A DNA stretch of 42,792 bases from Hydrogenimonas thermophila (GCF_900115615.1 NZ_FOXB01000018.1:1-42792); one strand, 5' to 3'. Positions 17,930-27,731 are shown, numbered from the stretch's first letter. Made by a program: numbers and translations. Notes: a model not told the origin generated them from the sequence alone.

Positions 17930-19114
17930 TTAATCTTCTTTTAATGCAAATATATCATCATCGTTTTCAAAATCAGACGTTTTATCTTCTGCTGTCTGCT
18001 TACTGTCAATTTCTCCACCAAGCCCTTCAATACGAAGTTTTAAATCATTTGGACTTGATGCATTTCCTAAAGCCTCTTCAAGTGAGATTCTTCCCTCTTT
18101 ATATAGATTTAAAAGAGCTGTATCAAAACTTTGTGTTCCATAAATTTGTGAACCTTCATCTAAAGCGTCTTTTATTTCAAGATCACGACCTTCTAAAATA
18201 AGTTGCTCTATAAAAGAGGTCTTAAAAAGAATTTCAAGAGCAGCTGCCCTTTTCCCATCTACAGTCTTGATCAAACGTTGAGAAAGTACACCCTCTAAAA
18301 CAGAAGCCAGTGTCATTCTAATGCGATTTTGCTCTTCAGAAGGAAAGACACTTACAATTCTGTTAATTGTCTCTTTTGCATCCAATGTGTGAAGAGTTGA
18401 AAAGACAAGGTGACCTGTTTCAGCAGCATGAAGTGCAGTATCTATTGTTTCAGTATCTCTCATCTCTCCAACCAAAATAATATCAGGGTCTTCACGAAGA
18501 GCAGAGCGCAAAGCATTGGCAAAGCTTAGTGTATCTTGACCAATACTACGCTGATTAATCAAGCAAGATCTATCTTTATGTACAAACTCAATCGGATCTT
18601 CAATTGTAATAATATGTTTTTTTTGATTTCTATTTATTTCATCAATAAGTGCAGCTAATGTTGTAGATTTACCTGAACCAGTCACACCTGTAACTAAAAC
18701 AAGACCGCGAGAGAGTGTTGTCAACTTATGCAAAGCTTTAGGTAGTTTAAGCTCATCTAAGGAGAGAATTTTTGCAGGTATTACCCTAAAAACAGCTGAA
18801 ACTCCCTCCATCTGAAAAAACATATTACCTCTAAAGTGGGTATCTTTATCAAACATAAAAAGAAAATCTATCTCTTTTTTCTCTACAAACTCATCAAAAC
18901 GTTCACCTAAAATCTCTTTTGCCATTGCAAGCGCTTCTTCTTTTGTAAGTTTCTCTTTGCTTACAGTGACAATATCTCCATTAATACGTGCACGAACTTG
19001 TGAATTTGCTTTTATATGCAGGTCACTTCCACCATGAGCAACCAATGCTTTCATATATTTACGTAGTTTTACTGTTGCATTTGTAGCTTGAGAGCCACCA
19101 CCCTCTATGGACAT
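17930..19114 (-). CDS. pilT: twitching-motility / retraction ATPase PilT
   Basis: Hexameric secretion-superfamily ATPase that depolymerises type IV pili. In 394 residues it shows an N-terminal PAS-like domain (GGSDLHIKANS), Walker A GVTGSGKST at 143-151, the Asp box ITIEDPIEFVH, Walker B IILVGEMRD and the His box with STLHT. An acidic C-terminal extension follows residue 360. No pilus structural genes are nearby. It could be PilT or the paralogue PilU; the C-terminal region does not settle this. Transaldolase lies 9 bp upstream. Confidence 0.88.
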   Translation of the reverse strand: MSIEGGGSQATNATVKLRKYMKALVAHGGSDLHIKANSQVRARINGDIVTVSKEKLTKEEALAMAKEILGERFDEFVEKKEIDFLFMFDKDTHFRGNMFFQMEGVSAVFRVIPAKILSLDELKLPKALHKLTTLSRGLVLVTGVTGSGKSTTLAALIDEINRNQKKHIITIEDPIEFVHKDRSCLINQRSIGQDTLSFANALRSALREDPDIILVGEMRDTETIDTALHAAETGHLVFSTLHTLDAKETINRIVSVFPSEEQNRIRMTLASVLEGVLSQRLIKTVDGKRAAALEILFKTSFIEQLILEGRDLEIKDALDEGSQIYGTQSFDTALLNLYKEGRISLEEALGNASSPNDLKLRIEGLGGEIDSKQTAEDKTSDFENDDDIFALKED

Positions 19115-19123
19115 TAAAATCTC

Positions 19124-20122
19124 CTACTCTAAATGGCTTAATAGCCCTGAAAATGCCTCTTCAAAAGCTTTCAATCCATCACTTAAAAGCTTTTCATAAA
19201 CAGCGTCCATATCAATTCCAGTAGATGCAACTTTTTCAAAAAACTCATCTATTTTATCAGCTTCTATTGGTAATTTAGGAGTATGATCAGGGCTCTTTAT
19301 AAAAGCCTCTATAGTTGTCAAAGGAGCAGTATTAACACTATGACTTGCCATCAAACCTTTTATATAATAATCAGCCGCATATATATCACCTTTTACCCCA
19401 GTACTGGCAAAGAGTGTACGAATAGCCTTTTCGCCTCTTTTTTCAACTAAATTATAAACTTTAGCTGCATTCATAATACCTACAAGACCAGGCTGGACAC
19501 CTTTTTCTTCAAGCTGCTTATCTAGCATACGATCAAAACGGCTTACAAAAACGCTTAAAACGCCTTGAACATCTTTGTTATTTCCGGTTTCACGCCAGAT
19601 TTTTAAACCTTCTGTCATAGCATCTAAACATTTAAGTGCCTGCTGTGGTGAAAAAATGAGAGTTGCATTTACATGGATTCCCTTACTCATTAACTCTTTC
19701 ATAGCAGCATATCCAGCTTCAGTTGCCGGGACTTTAATCATAACATTTTCCATTCCAATCTCTTGGTAAAGTCTAAGTCCCTCTTCTACTGTTCCGTCAG
19801 TATCATTACACAAAAATGGATCAACTTCAATGCTTACAAACCCATCTTTACCTGCATCATAGAGAGGTTTCAGAGCCTCGGCAGCCAACTTTATATCTGT
19901 TTTTGCCAATGCTTCATACTTTGCTTTAGCTGAATGGTTTTTAAGCTCATTTAACTGTGTAGTATAAGCAGTAGATGTTGCAATTGATGAAGCAAAAATA
20001 GCTGGATTACTTGTAGCACCGTTTATAACACCCTCTTCAATTAACCGTTTAAACTCTTTTTGTAAAAAATCTCTTTCAATAAAATCAAGCCAAAGTGAAA
20101 AACCTAACTGTTCATTTACCAT
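19124..20122 (-). CDS. tal: transaldolase
   Basis: Transfers dihydroxyacetone units in the non-oxidative pentose phosphate pathway. The 332-residue protein carries SLWLDFIERD at the N-terminus, GATSNPAIF, SIEVDP, and the Schiff-base Lys130 in VMIKVPATEAG. The length fits the epsilonproteobacterial/actinobacterial type of transaldolase. It is followed by pilT in the same direction. Confidence 0.94.
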   Translation of the reverse strand: MVNEQLGFSLWLDFIERDFLQKEFKRLIEEGVINGATSNPAIFASSIATSTAYTTQLNELKNHSAKAKYEALAKTDIKLAAEALKPLYDAGKDGFVSIEVDPFLCNDTDGTVEEGLRLYQEIGMENVMIKVPATEAGYAAMKELMSKGIHVNATLIFSPQQALKCLDAMTEGLKIWRETGNNKDVQGVLSVFVSRFDRMLDKQLEEKGVQPGLVGIMNAAKVYNLVEKRGEKAIRTLFASTGVKGDIYAADYYIKGLMASHSVNTAPLTTIEAFIKSPDHTPKLPIEADKIDEFFEKVASTGIDMDAVYEKLLSDGLKAFEEAFSGLLSHLE

Positions 20123-20132
20123 TTAATCCCCT

Positions 20133-20657
20133 TTATCTCCATATAAAACTAAAATCAAAATCTATTTTACACTCAATCTCAAAAGTGTATGTTTCATTAC
20201 TAAAATCACCTACTTTGATATAACGCCCATCATGTAGTTTGTAAACTTTAGCTTTTCTATTATCTGGATAGACCAAAATGTAATATTTTACTCCTTCACT
20301 TTCATAAAGAGAGAATTTCAAATGTTCATCTCTTTTTGCACTACTTTTTGAAACTACCTCAAAAATAATATCTGGTGCTTTATCTAGCCTATTTACAAAT
20401 GGATAACAGACAACAAAGCTATCTGGACGAACAACTGTATCTTCACCAAATTCAACTTCAGTCTCTATAAATGCTTGACATACTGGACAATCATCTAGTT
20501 GTTCATCCAATTGTCTAAAAATTTTTCCATTTATAAGCTGATGATGTGGCAAAGCAAATGGACTCATTGCATAAGGGGCACCATATATCAACTCCCAATC
20601 ACCTTCCCACTTAGCATAATCATCTTTTGTGTAATACTCCATATAATCAATTGCCAT
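20133..20657 (-). CDS. Uma2-family (DUF820) putative endonuclease
   Basis: A 174-residue protein of the Uma2/DUF820 family, restriction-endonuclease-like fold. The PD-(D/E)xK-like elements are visible: VVRPDSFVV with its Asp, then APDIIFEVVSKSSAKRD, giving D...ExxSK. An HHQLINGKIFRQL helix lies near residue 38. Such genes are multicopy in cyanobacteria and present in some Campylobacterota; cellular function is unknown. It sits between aat and transaldolase. A broken second gene of the same family lies at 40886-41040. Confidence 0.85.
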   Translation of the reverse strand: MAIDYMEYYTKDDYAKWEGDWELIYGAPYAMSPFALPHHQLINGKIFRQLDEQLDDCPVCQAFIETEVEFGEDTVVRPDSFVVCYPFVNRLDKAPDIIFEVVSKSSAKRDEHLKFSLYESEGVKYYILVYPDNRKAKVYKLHDGRYIKVGDFSNETYTFEIECKIDFDFSFIWR

Positions 20658-20684
20658 TTTGATTCCTTTATTAAATCAAGAACT

Positions 20685-21410
20685 TTACCACTCTAACTCT
20701 TTTAGCAAAGCCTCATGTTCTTGCCAATTTCCAGGCATACCAAGGTACTGCTGTGAAACTTCAAGCTCATCTAAAAATCTGTCACGCTCTACTCTTACAG
20801 CACCAAGTCTGATCAAATGTTCTGAAGGAATTTGACAATCGATAAAATAAAATGACCACTGCTTTGCAAGCTCTACCATATGGGCTAGTGCAATTTTGGA
20901 TGCATCAGGCTTCAAAGCAAACATAGATTCGCCAAAAAATGCTCTTCCTGTACTAATACCATATAGTCCACCTACTAATTTGTCATCTTCATCATAAACT
21001 TCTACAGAGTGAGCAAATCCACGTGCATGCAATAAAGAGTAAGCTTCAACTACTTCAGGTAAAATCCAAGTACCTTCTTGACCATGCCTAGGAACTTCTG
21101 CACAATGTTGCATTACTGCTTCAAAATTTCGATCTAATTTTACCGTAAAGCGTTTTTGTCTAAGTTTTTTTCGAAGGGATCGATGAATTTTAAAATCATT
21201 AGGGTATAAAAGAAGTCTTGGATCAGGTGACCACCAAAGAATTGGATCACCTTCATTATACCAAGGAAAAATTCCTCTTCGGTAAGCTACTAAAATACGA
21301 TCAGGATTAAGATCACCTCCGTAAGCCAGTAATCCTTCTTTCATAGCATAGCGGGGATTGGGGAAGATATAATCAAACCCCAATCTTGGAATTGCTGGTT
21401 CACTAGACAC
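20685..21410 (-). CDS. aat: leucyl/phenylalanyl-tRNA-protein transferase
   Basis: Adds Leu or Phe to N-terminal Lys/Arg of proteins, creating N-degrons for ClpS-ClpAP. The protein shows RRGIFPWY and WWSPDPR, VEAYSLLHARGFAHSVEV, and GGLYGISTGRAFFGESMF, all family signatures. The GTG at 21410 is preferred: AAGG lies 9 bases before it and it overlaps the clpA stop (GTGTCTAG). A TTG at 21416 is a possible alternative. Its coupling to clpA and clpS makes a complete N-end-rule module. Confidence 0.95.
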   Translation of the reverse strand: MSSEPAIPRLGFDYIFPNPRYAMKEGLLAYGGDLNPDRILVAYRRGIFPWYNEGDPILWWSPDPRLLLYPNDFKIHRSLRKKLRQKRFTVKLDRNFEAVMQHCAEVPRHGQEGTWILPEVVEAYSLLHARGFAHSVEVYDEDDKLVGGLYGISTGRAFFGESMFALKPDASKIALAHMVELAKQWSFYFIDCQIPSEHLIRLGAVRVERDRFLDELEVSQQYLGMPGNWQEHEALLKELEW

Positions 21411-23595
21411 TCTCAAGAACCTTAAATTCTAATTTTCCACCTTTAACACCAAACTTGACTTCGCCACCGTTTTTGAGTGCTCCAAAAAGAATCTCTTCAG
21501 TTAAAGGTGCTTTAATTTGCTCAGCTATTACCCTGCTAAGAGGTCTTGCTCCCATTGATTCATCATAACCTTCTTTAGCCAAATGCTCTTTAGCTGCTTC
21601 AGAAAGTTTAATAACAATTTTCTTATCAGCCATCTGTGCATTCAATTCATCTATAAACTTATCGACAATCTTTTTAACATGCTCTAACTTAAGATGATCA
21701 AAGCGTATCACAGCATCAAGACGATTTCTAAACTCAGGAGAAAAAGCTGACTTGATTGCAGAGTCGTGTTTTGACTCATTCTTGGCTCCAAAGCCCATTA
21801 CATTAGCTTCAGTCGCTCCAACATTCGATGTCATAATGATTATGACATTCTTAAAGTCAGCACGGTTACCTGTGTTGTCTGTAAGCATTGCATTATCCAT
21901 AACTTGCAAAAGAACTTGAATTAAATCAGGATGTGCTTTTTCAATCTCATCAAGTAACAGTACCGTATGAGGATGTTTACGGATCGCTTCAGTAAGTTGT
22001 CCACCCTGCTCATAACCGACATACCCAGGAGGAGCACCAATTAAGCGACTGACTGCATGTTTCTCCATATATTCACTCATATCAAAGCGCTCGAAATGAA
22101 CGCCAAGAGCTTCAGCCAACTCTATAGCAAGTGCTGTTTTTCCTACACCTGTAGGTCCTGCAAACAGAAATGATCCTACTGGTTTATTTGGCGCACCCAG
22201 TCCTGCTCTATTTCGTTTTATAGCAGCAGCCACCTCTTCAACAGCACGGTCTTGACCAATAACCTTGCTTTTTAGAATTGTCTCAAGATTTTGCAATGTA
22301 GCCAAGTCATCACTTGTAACACGTGCAGGAGGAAGATTCAACATTTTGCTTACAGCATCTTCTATATCTTTTTCACTGACATTGCGTCTTTTTCGTGCTT
22401 TAAGACGGAAAGATGCTCCAACCTCATCAATAATATCAATTGCTTTATCTGGTAAAAAACGCTCGTGCATATATTTTACAGAAAGATCAATCGCTGTCTT
22501 TAAAGCCTTTTCACTAAACCTGACACTGTGATGTGTCTCATACTTATGTTTTAAACCTTTAAGTATTTTCAATGTATCATCAAAGCTTGGTTCATTTACA
22601 TCAACCTTTGCAAAACGTCGGCTAAGAGCCCTATCCTTTTCAAAAAAGTTTCTGTACTCATCAAATGTCGTCGCACCAATACACTTTAAACTTCCATTAG
22701 CAAGTGCCGGCTTTAGCAAATTGGATGCATCCATACTGCCTCCATTTGTCGAACCTGCACCAACAAGATTGTGAATTTCATCTATAAAAAGAACAACATT
22801 TTCATGCTGTTCTAACTCATGTAAAACGCCTTTTAATCTCTTTTCAAAATCACCACGATACTTTGTACCGGCAATTAGTGAACCAATATCGAGTGAAAAG
22901 ACTTCCATATTTTTTAACATATCAGGCACATTGCCTTTTGAAATCTCTAAAGCAAGACCTTCGGCAATTGCTGTCTTTCCAACACCAGGCTCACCAACAA
23001 GTACAGGGTTATTCTTTTTACGCCGGCAAAGAATCTGCATTACCCTTTCTATCTCATTCTCTCTGCCTATAACCGGATCTATTTTTCCCTCTTTTGCACG
23101 CTCTACCAGATTTACTGTAAACTGGTCAAGATACTCATTCTCTTTACTTTTAGGTTTTGCTTTCTCTTTAGGACTATTTTCAGTAATAATCTCCAAAATA
23201 CTTAATCTGTTTATGCCTTGTGAATTCATCAATGCCACTGCAAATGAGTGTTCTTCATTAAAAATTGATACAATCAAATCGCCTACACTCGCCTCTTTTT
23301 TATCTGCACTCTGCGCATGACGAATCATCTGTTCAATTACACGAGATAGTGCAACCGTCTCAAATGGCTCTCTAACCACACCTTCAGGCAGTGGACGAAG
23401 AGATGATATAAGATGCTGATTAATTCTTGCTTTCATCTGCTCAACATCCGCTCCGGCAGATTTTAGAATCTCTGCTCCCTGCGGTGAAAGAAGTGCAGCA
23501 AGAAATATATGCTCTACTGTCAAATATTCATGACGATGCATTTTGGCATATTTTACTGCTTCTTTAAAAATATCGTTTAAATCTTTACTTATCAT
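21403..23595 (-). CDS. clpA: ATP-dependent Clp protease ATPase subunit ClpA
   Basis: AAA+ unfoldase that feeds substrates to ClpP. The 730-residue protein has a Clp N-domain (about 1-140), a first AAA module with Walker A GEPGVGKT (201-208) and Walker B VVLFIDEIH, no ClpB-like middle domain, and a second AAA module with Walker A GPTGVGKT (480-487). The ClpP-docking tripeptide region reads MGF within NVMGFGAKNE, against IGL in Escherichia coli. It lies 37 bp after clpS and overlaps aat. Confidence 0.96.
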   Translation of the reverse strand: MISKDLNDIFKEAVKYAKMHRHEYLTVEHIFLAALLSPQGAEILKSAGADVEQMKARINQHLISSLRPLPEGVVREPFETVALSRVIEQMIRHAQSADKKEASVGDLIVSIFNEEHSFAVALMNSQGINRLSILEIITENSPKEKAKPKSKENEYLDQFTVNLVERAKEGKIDPVIGRENEIERVMQILCRRKKNNPVLVGEPGVGKTAIAEGLALEISKGNVPDMLKNMEVFSLDIGSLIAGTKYRGDFEKRLKGVLHELEQHENVVLFIDEIHNLVGAGSTNGGSMDASNLLKPALANGSLKCIGATTFDEYRNFFEKDRALSRRFAKVDVNEPSFDDTLKILKGLKHKYETHHSVRFSEKALKTAIDLSVKYMHERFLPDKAIDIIDEVGASFRLKARKRRNVSEKDIEDAVSKMLNLPPARVTSDDLATLQNLETILKSKVIGQDRAVEEVAAAIKRNRAGLGAPNKPVGSFLFAGPTGVGKTALAIELAEALGVHFERFDMSEYMEKHAVSRLIGAPPGYVGYEQGGQLTEAIRKHPHTVLLLDEIEKAHPDLIQVLLQVMDNAMLTDNTGNRADFKNVIIIMTSNVGATEANVMGFGAKNESKHDSAIKSAFSPEFRNRLDAVIRFDHLKLEHVKKIVDKFIDELNAQMADKKIVIKLSEAAKEHLAKEGYDESMGARPLSRVIAEQIKAPLTEEILFGALKNGGEVKFGVKGGKLEFKVLESV

Positions 23596-23632
23596 AATTT
23601 TTTCCTTTTTAATAATCCTTTGAGCAAAACTT

Positions 23633-23932
23633 TTACTCTTTTTCCATTGTCACACGCAAAGGAAACTCATTGGCTCTGGCAAGTTTGATTGTCTGATGAA
23701 CTTTCATCTCTGCAATCTCGTATGTATATACTCCACAGACACCTTTGCCTTTTTCGTGAATATCAAGCATTATTGCCACAGCCTCTTCATAACTCTTATA
23801 AAATATATCACTTAAAACTTCAACAACAAAATCCATTGTAGTATAGTCATCATTCCACATTATCACTTTGTAAAGCTCCGGCTCTTCAAGGTCAACCTGA
23901 CTTTCGCTTTCAACCCACTCTTTGTGCGCCAA
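23633..23932 (-). CDS. clpS: ClpS adaptor
   Basis: Delivers N-degron substrates to ClpA. The 99-residue protein contains the N-degron pocket residues in VIMWNDDYTTMDFVVEVL and the C-terminal GVCGVYTYEIAEMKV, plus an unstructured N-terminus. It is first in clpS-clpA-aat and carries its own extended -10 promoter upstream. Confidence 0.95.
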   Translation of the reverse strand: MAHKEWVESESQVDLEEPELYKVIMWNDDYTTMDFVVEVLSDIFYKSYEEAVAIMLDIHEKGKGVCGVYTYEIAEMKVHQTIKLARANEFPLRVTMEKE

Positions 23933-23979
23933 TTTATTTCCTTTACATTTAATCTCTGACTCTATTTTATATTACTTTA

Positions 23980-23988
23980 AGTATACCA
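23980..23988 (-). promoter_or_regulatory. extended -10 promoter of clpS-clpA-aat
   Basis: The minus strand reads TGGTATACT (TGn followed by TATACT), 48 bp before the clpS start, in the gap after the PLP-enzyme gene. No heat-shock-type element was recognised. Confidence 0.5.
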
Positions 23989-24003
23989 CATTTTAAAATT
24001 TTT

Positions 24004-25248
24004 TCAACTTTGAGCACTTTTCCAAGCTAAGATCATATCTTTAGCCAACTCATCTGGACTCTCAAGACCTATAGATAGACGAACCAACCCATCGGTAATG
24101 CCAAGCCTTTTTTTATCATCTTCATTGAAATCTCTATATATGGTACTTGCCATATGCAAACCCAGTGTACGATTATCTCCAATATTAGCAGTTTGCGTAA
24201 TCAACTTAGACTCATTCAAAAAAGTAAATGCTTTCTCTTTAGTACCACAATCAATGGTTACAATAGGACCACAACCATCAGAAAAAATCTCTTTATATCG
24301 CAAATGATGCTCATGTGTTTCAAGACTTGGATGTCTTACATTAACACCTGCTTCATCCAAAAGCCTTACAAGTTTTTCAACACTCTCATTTACCCTTTTT
24401 GTGCGCAAAGGCAGAGTCTCTAACCCAAGCAGTGTTAAAAAAGAGGCAAATGCATTGGCACTCATACCAAAATCACGCATTGCACGCTTTTTTAAAACCA
24501 TCATTAAAGCACCTTTTCCTTTTTTCAAAATAGGGTGGACTGCTGAAAACTTGGAGTCTAACAGTTTTTCATCAGAATCTTTGATAGCCCTAAAGACAAC
24601 AGCCCCACCAAGTGCAGCCGAGTGACCAGAAATGATTTTAGTTGTAGAATAAACAACCAAATCTGCTCCCATTTTAAAAGGCTCTACAATCAATGGAGTA
24701 ACCGTGTTATCTATAACAAAAAGTGCATTATAGCAGTCACATAATCCTGCAATTTCACGAAGATTTGGCAGTTTCAAATTTGGGTTTCCTACACTTTCAC
24801 AAAGCACCATCTTTACACCACTTTGCAAAGCCTTTTCTATCCCATCATAATCATCTACATCACAAAAGATCCCTTCTATTCCAAAACGGGGAAGTGTATC
24901 ATTCATTAATGCATAAGTCCCGCCAAAAAAACCGCCTATGCAGAGTACCTTGTCACCACTTTGCAAAAATGCTGTCAAGACCATTGTAATAGCTGCCATT
25001 CCCGATGAAGTTACAACTGCACCTTGCCCGCCTTCCATTTTTGCAAGTACTGTTTCAAGTTTAGCTCCAGTAGGATTACCCATTCGTGCATATAGAGGTT
25101 TTGCAGCTTCTCCTGAAAAGATAGATTCTGCTTCTTCAGCCGATGCATATCCAAATGCAGCAGAAGGGGTAATTTGAGGTGCTATAGCACCCTTTTTTAA
25201 ACCTATAATTTGTGGCAATAATGTGTTAAAATATTCATATTTTTCCAT
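24004..25248 (-). CDS. Cys/Met-metabolism PLP enzyme (O-acetylhomoserine sulfhydrylase-like)
   Basis: A 414-residue fold-type I PLP enzyme of the cystathionine gamma-synthase family. PLP-binding features are SSGMAAI (81-87), the VIDNT segment near residue 180 and Schiff-base Lys204 in YSTTKIISGHSAALGG. The length and the KIISGHS form suit an O-acetyl- or O-succinyl-homoserine sulfhydrylase (MetY/MetZ), but cystathionine gamma-synthase (MetB) cannot be excluded. The likely role is sulfur assimilation into homocysteine. It is divergent from bioD across 53 bp. Confidence 0.88.
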   Translation of the reverse strand: MEKYEYFNTLLPQIIGLKKGAIAPQITPSAAFGYASAEEAESIFSGEAAKPLYARMGNPTGAKLETVLAKMEGGQGAVVTSSGMAAITMVLTAFLQSGDKVLCIGGFFGGTYALMNDTLPRFGIEGIFCDVDDYDGIEKALQSGVKMVLCESVGNPNLKLPNLREIAGLCDCYNALFVIDNTVTPLIVEPFKMGADLVVYSTTKIISGHSAALGGAVVFRAIKDSDEKLLDSKFSAVHPILKKGKGALMMVLKKRAMRDFGMSANAFASFLTLLGLETLPLRTKRVNESVEKLVRLLDEAGVNVRHPSLETHEHHLRYKEIFSDGCGPIVTIDCGTKEKAFTFLNESKLITQTANIGDNRTLGLHMASTIYRDFNEDDKKRLGITDGLVRLSIGLESPDELAKDMILAWKSAQS

Positions 25249-25301
25249 TTTAATCCCTAATTTTTTAAGTATTTAAAATAATTATATCGAAAGAAGAGTA
25301 G

Positions 25302-25961
25302 ATGACGATAAAAATTTTTGTTACTGCAACAAATACAAATATAGGTAAGACACACACTACCATTGCTCTTATGAAAGAGGCTGCAAAACAAGGTTTACGT
25401 CCTGCTGCATTTAAACCTATTGAAACTGGTGTTTTAAATGGAAAACCAGATGATGGTACAATCTTGCTTAAAACAATACAAGAGTTAAACCCTTTAGCCA
25501 ATGAACTTACAATTAATGATGTAGTACCCATACAGTTTGAACTACCAGCCGCACCATATGTCGCAAAAGGCAATAAAACAATCTCTTTTGACTTGATTAA
25601 AGAAAAGTTGAAAAAAATTGAAAAGGTATGTGATATCCTTTTTATAGAGGGTGCTGGAGGATTACTGGTTCCCATAGAAGATAATCTATTTATGATAGAC
25701 TTGCCTGCTATCTTTAAAGTAGATAGAACTCTTCTCATCAGCCCTAGTCGTCTTGGCTCTATTAACGATACACTTTTGAGTATGGAAGCTCTAACAAGAA
25801 GAAAAATAGACTTCGATCTAGCAATCAATCTTTATGAAGATTATGAAAGTTTTGAAGAGGTAACACTACCTTACTATAAAAAAGCGGGAGAAAGCTTCTA
25901 TCTGCTTCCCCGCGATTTAAGTAAGCTAATATCAACTTTTAGTAATTTACATTTACAGTAA
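25302..25961 (+). CDS. bioD: dethiobiotin synthetase
   Basis: ATP-dependent ring closure of diaminopelargonic acid in biotin synthesis. The 219-residue protein has the modified P-loop FVTATNTNIGKT (Walker A, residues 5-16), the substrate-binding KPIETG segment and EGAGGLLVPI. It lacks neighbouring bio genes. The 3' end overlaps the convergent glycine-zipper gene by 23 bp. Confidence 0.94.
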   Translation: MTIKIFVTATNTNIGKTHTTIALMKEAAKQGLRPAAFKPIETGVLNGKPDDGTILLKTIQELNPLANELTINDVVPIQFELPAAPYVAKGNKTISFDLIKEKLKKIEKVCDILFIEGAGGLLVPIEDNLFMIDLPAIFKVDRTLLISPSRLGSINDTLLSMEALTRRKIDFDLAINLYEDYESFEEVTLPYYKKAGESFYLLPRDLSKLISTFSNLHLQ

Positions 25962-26436
25962 TATCAATCCTTTTTAAAGGTTTGTTACTGAATTTAACGA
26001 TCTCTTGACCTTTATATCTTGCATAGTTTTTATAACCGATTAATCGGTTTTCTGTTTTCTCTATGTATCTTGTCTTGCAGCGTCTTTCAATTCTGTAAGA
26101 AGGATCACTGTTCCCATCACCTTCAGCAAGATTCTTTCCAACAATTGTTCCAAGAATAGCTCCACCTACAGTTGCAGCTGTTTTTCCACTTCCACCGCCA
26201 ACTTGATGTCCAAGAATACCACCAGCGGCACCACCGATAATAGCTCCCAATGTTCCATCACTACCACTAGACACTGGAACTTTCTCATCCCAGCACTCTT
26301 CAACTGGAGACCTTACGGTTACCATCCTGTAAACAGGTTCACTACGAGTAACTTCAACAGAATCATACATTGTTAAAGATTCAGCAAATAGTGTCGATAG
26401 AGCTAATGCACTTAAAAGGATCACTTTTTTCATCAC
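25939..26436 (-). CDS. glycine-zipper 2TM-domain envelope protein
   Basis: A 165-residue exported protein. A signal peptide (about 1-18, ending LFAES) precedes a region with two predicted membrane-inserting glycine-zipper segments at about 63-110, rich in GxxxG repeats (GAIIGGAAGGILGHQVGG, then AATVGGAILGTIVG). This is the Rick_17kDa/glycine-zipper 2TM family of outer-membrane-associated proteins. Two Cys residues (in EECWDE and RRCKTR) flank the zipper and may pair. The function is structural or unknown. It is convergent with bioD. Confidence 0.8.
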   Translation of the reverse strand: MMKKVILLSALALSTLFAESLTMYDSVEVTRSEPVYRMVTVRSPVEECWDEKVPVSSGSDGTLGAIIGGAAGGILGHQVGGGSGKTAATVGGAILGTIVGKNLAEGDGNSDPSYRIERRCKTRYIEKTENRLIGYKNYARYKGQEIVKFSNKPLKRIDITVNVNY

Positions 26437-26496
26437 TCAACTCCTCCTTTTTTTATTTTGTAATTTATATCACATAAGTGTGAATCATTTGTGGAG

Positions 26497-27327
26497 TTAA
26501 AAGTAGTAACCTACTCTTAATTCCACATAGTTGTCACTTGTTGAGTCTGTTAAACCCTTTGCATAACTGATTGTTGTAAACCAGTTGCTGTCTATACTGT
26601 AAAATCCATATAGTGAGATATTTTTTATCGTCTCAACATCACGATATATAGAATCTGATTGATAATAAGAGATACTTGCATTTAGTTTTGGTGTAAAATC
26701 ATAACCAACACCCAAATTAAATGCATCTGTATTTTGGTATCTTATTATCTCATTTTTTGTAATAACATCGTTATCACCTACCAACATATAGTTATAACCT
26801 GCAAAAAAGCTCCACTCTTCTACTTTATAGTTACAATTCAAATTAACAGTATAATCTGTTTTATTATTACTATAACCTGTATCATATGTTGGTAAAACCA
26901 GCCCAATACCTGCTCTAACTGTAAAGTCAGATGCAAGCTTCCACTTATAATTTGCAGAAACAGACGTATCATTCCAGCCTTTATCACTTCTTCTAGAGCC
27001 ATCACTTCTAAAATAGGAGCTTTGAAACTGCAGTGTAAAATTTCCACGATAATAATCTACTTGAGCAGTTGTAGTATATGTATCTGTCTTTTTATTACTG
27101 CGATAATTTAATTGACTATACGATACTCCAAAGATCATATCAAAGTATTGATCGACAATTACTGACTTGATAGAACAGCCATTTTCATCAACCAAATCTG
27201 TTATAGGTGTATTTGGGCATTTATCTATAGAATCATCTACACCATCAAAATCGATATCGCTAAAACCAAACAATACTACACTGCTTAAAATAGTTAAAAA
27301 AATAGTTTTAATTATAAAATTCATCAA
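26497..27327 (-). CDS. outer-membrane beta-barrel protein with calcium-binding repeat
   Basis: A 276-residue exported protein. A signal peptide (about 1-22) precedes one thrombospondin type-3-like repeat, DIDFDGVDDSIDKCPNTP, a calcium-binding pattern also seen in OmpA-family proteins. The rest (about 60-276) has alternating aromatic/polar strands and ends VELRVGYYF, a terminal-Phe beta-signal for BAM. It has no C-terminal OmpA peptidoglycan domain. It is downstream of the two-component system and the Met/His-tailed protein. Substrate and role are unknown. Confidence 0.75.
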   Translation of the reverse strand: MMNFIIKTIFLTILSSVVLFGFSDIDFDGVDDSIDKCPNTPITDLVDENGCSIKSVIVDQYFDMIFGVSYSQLNYRSNKKTDTYTTTAQVDYYRGNFTLQFQSSYFRSDGSRRSDKGWNDTSVSANYKWKLASDFTVRAGIGLVLPTYDTGYSNNKTDYTVNLNCNYKVEEWSFFAGYNYMLVGDNDVITKNEIIRYQNTDAFNLGVGYDFTPKLNASISYYQSDSIYRDVETIKNISLYGFYSIDSNWFTTISYAKGLTDSTSDNYVELRVGYYF

Positions 27328-27344
27328 ATCCCTTCTTGTGTTAT

Positions 27345-27731
27345 CTAACGATGCTGATGTCCCATTTGCATATTTCCACTACCCATAGGTTGTCGTGGCA
27401 TACGATGTACAGGGTTTGTAGTTTCTGTTTGTCTGTTTATAGTACTTGTATTATTTAAAGATGTATCAATAAGTTGATTTACTACATTTTCTCTATTTTT
27501 AACCTGCATCTTTCCAAGAAGTTTACGTAACGCTTCTACCCTTTCTTTTCTATTCATTGTAGCTAACTGCTCTTTAAATTTATTCATTAACTCCCTACGT
27601 TTTAATGGATCAGCATTCTTTATTTGCTCAATCTGAACATCAATAGAACTCTCTTCAGCTTTACTCTTTACAACAAATATTGCCACAGAGACAAGAAAAA
27701 GCATCGTTATAATTTTCCCGATACCCTTCAC
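27345..27731 (-). CDS. small periplasmic helical protein with Met/His-rich tail
   Basis: I do not recognise a named family. The 128 residues show an N-terminal signal or anchor helix (about 5-23), a highly charged helical body (about 28-95) with two similar segments (RRELMNKFKEQLATMNRKE and a related RVEALRKLLGKM stretch), and a tail rich in Met, His, Pro and Gly (from PVHRMPRQPM to MGHQHR). The layout resembles ZraP/CpxP/Spy periplasmic sensors or chaperones that bind metals and are controlled by adjacent two-component systems. The histidine kinase gene ends 49 bp upstream. Metal binding is inference. Confidence 0.6.
   Translation of the reverse strand: MKGIGKIITMLFLVSVAIFVVKSKAEESSIDVQIEQIKNADPLKRRELMNKFKEQLATMNRKERVEALRKLLGKMQVKNRENVVNQLIDTSLNNTSTINRQTETTNPVHRMPRQPMGSGNMQMGHQHR

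Noticed and set aside
25265-25828. 187-codon minus-strand open frame
   Set aside because: It is antisense to bioD, which has clear P-loop and EGAGG motifs; no ribosome binding site and biased composition typical of a shadow frame.
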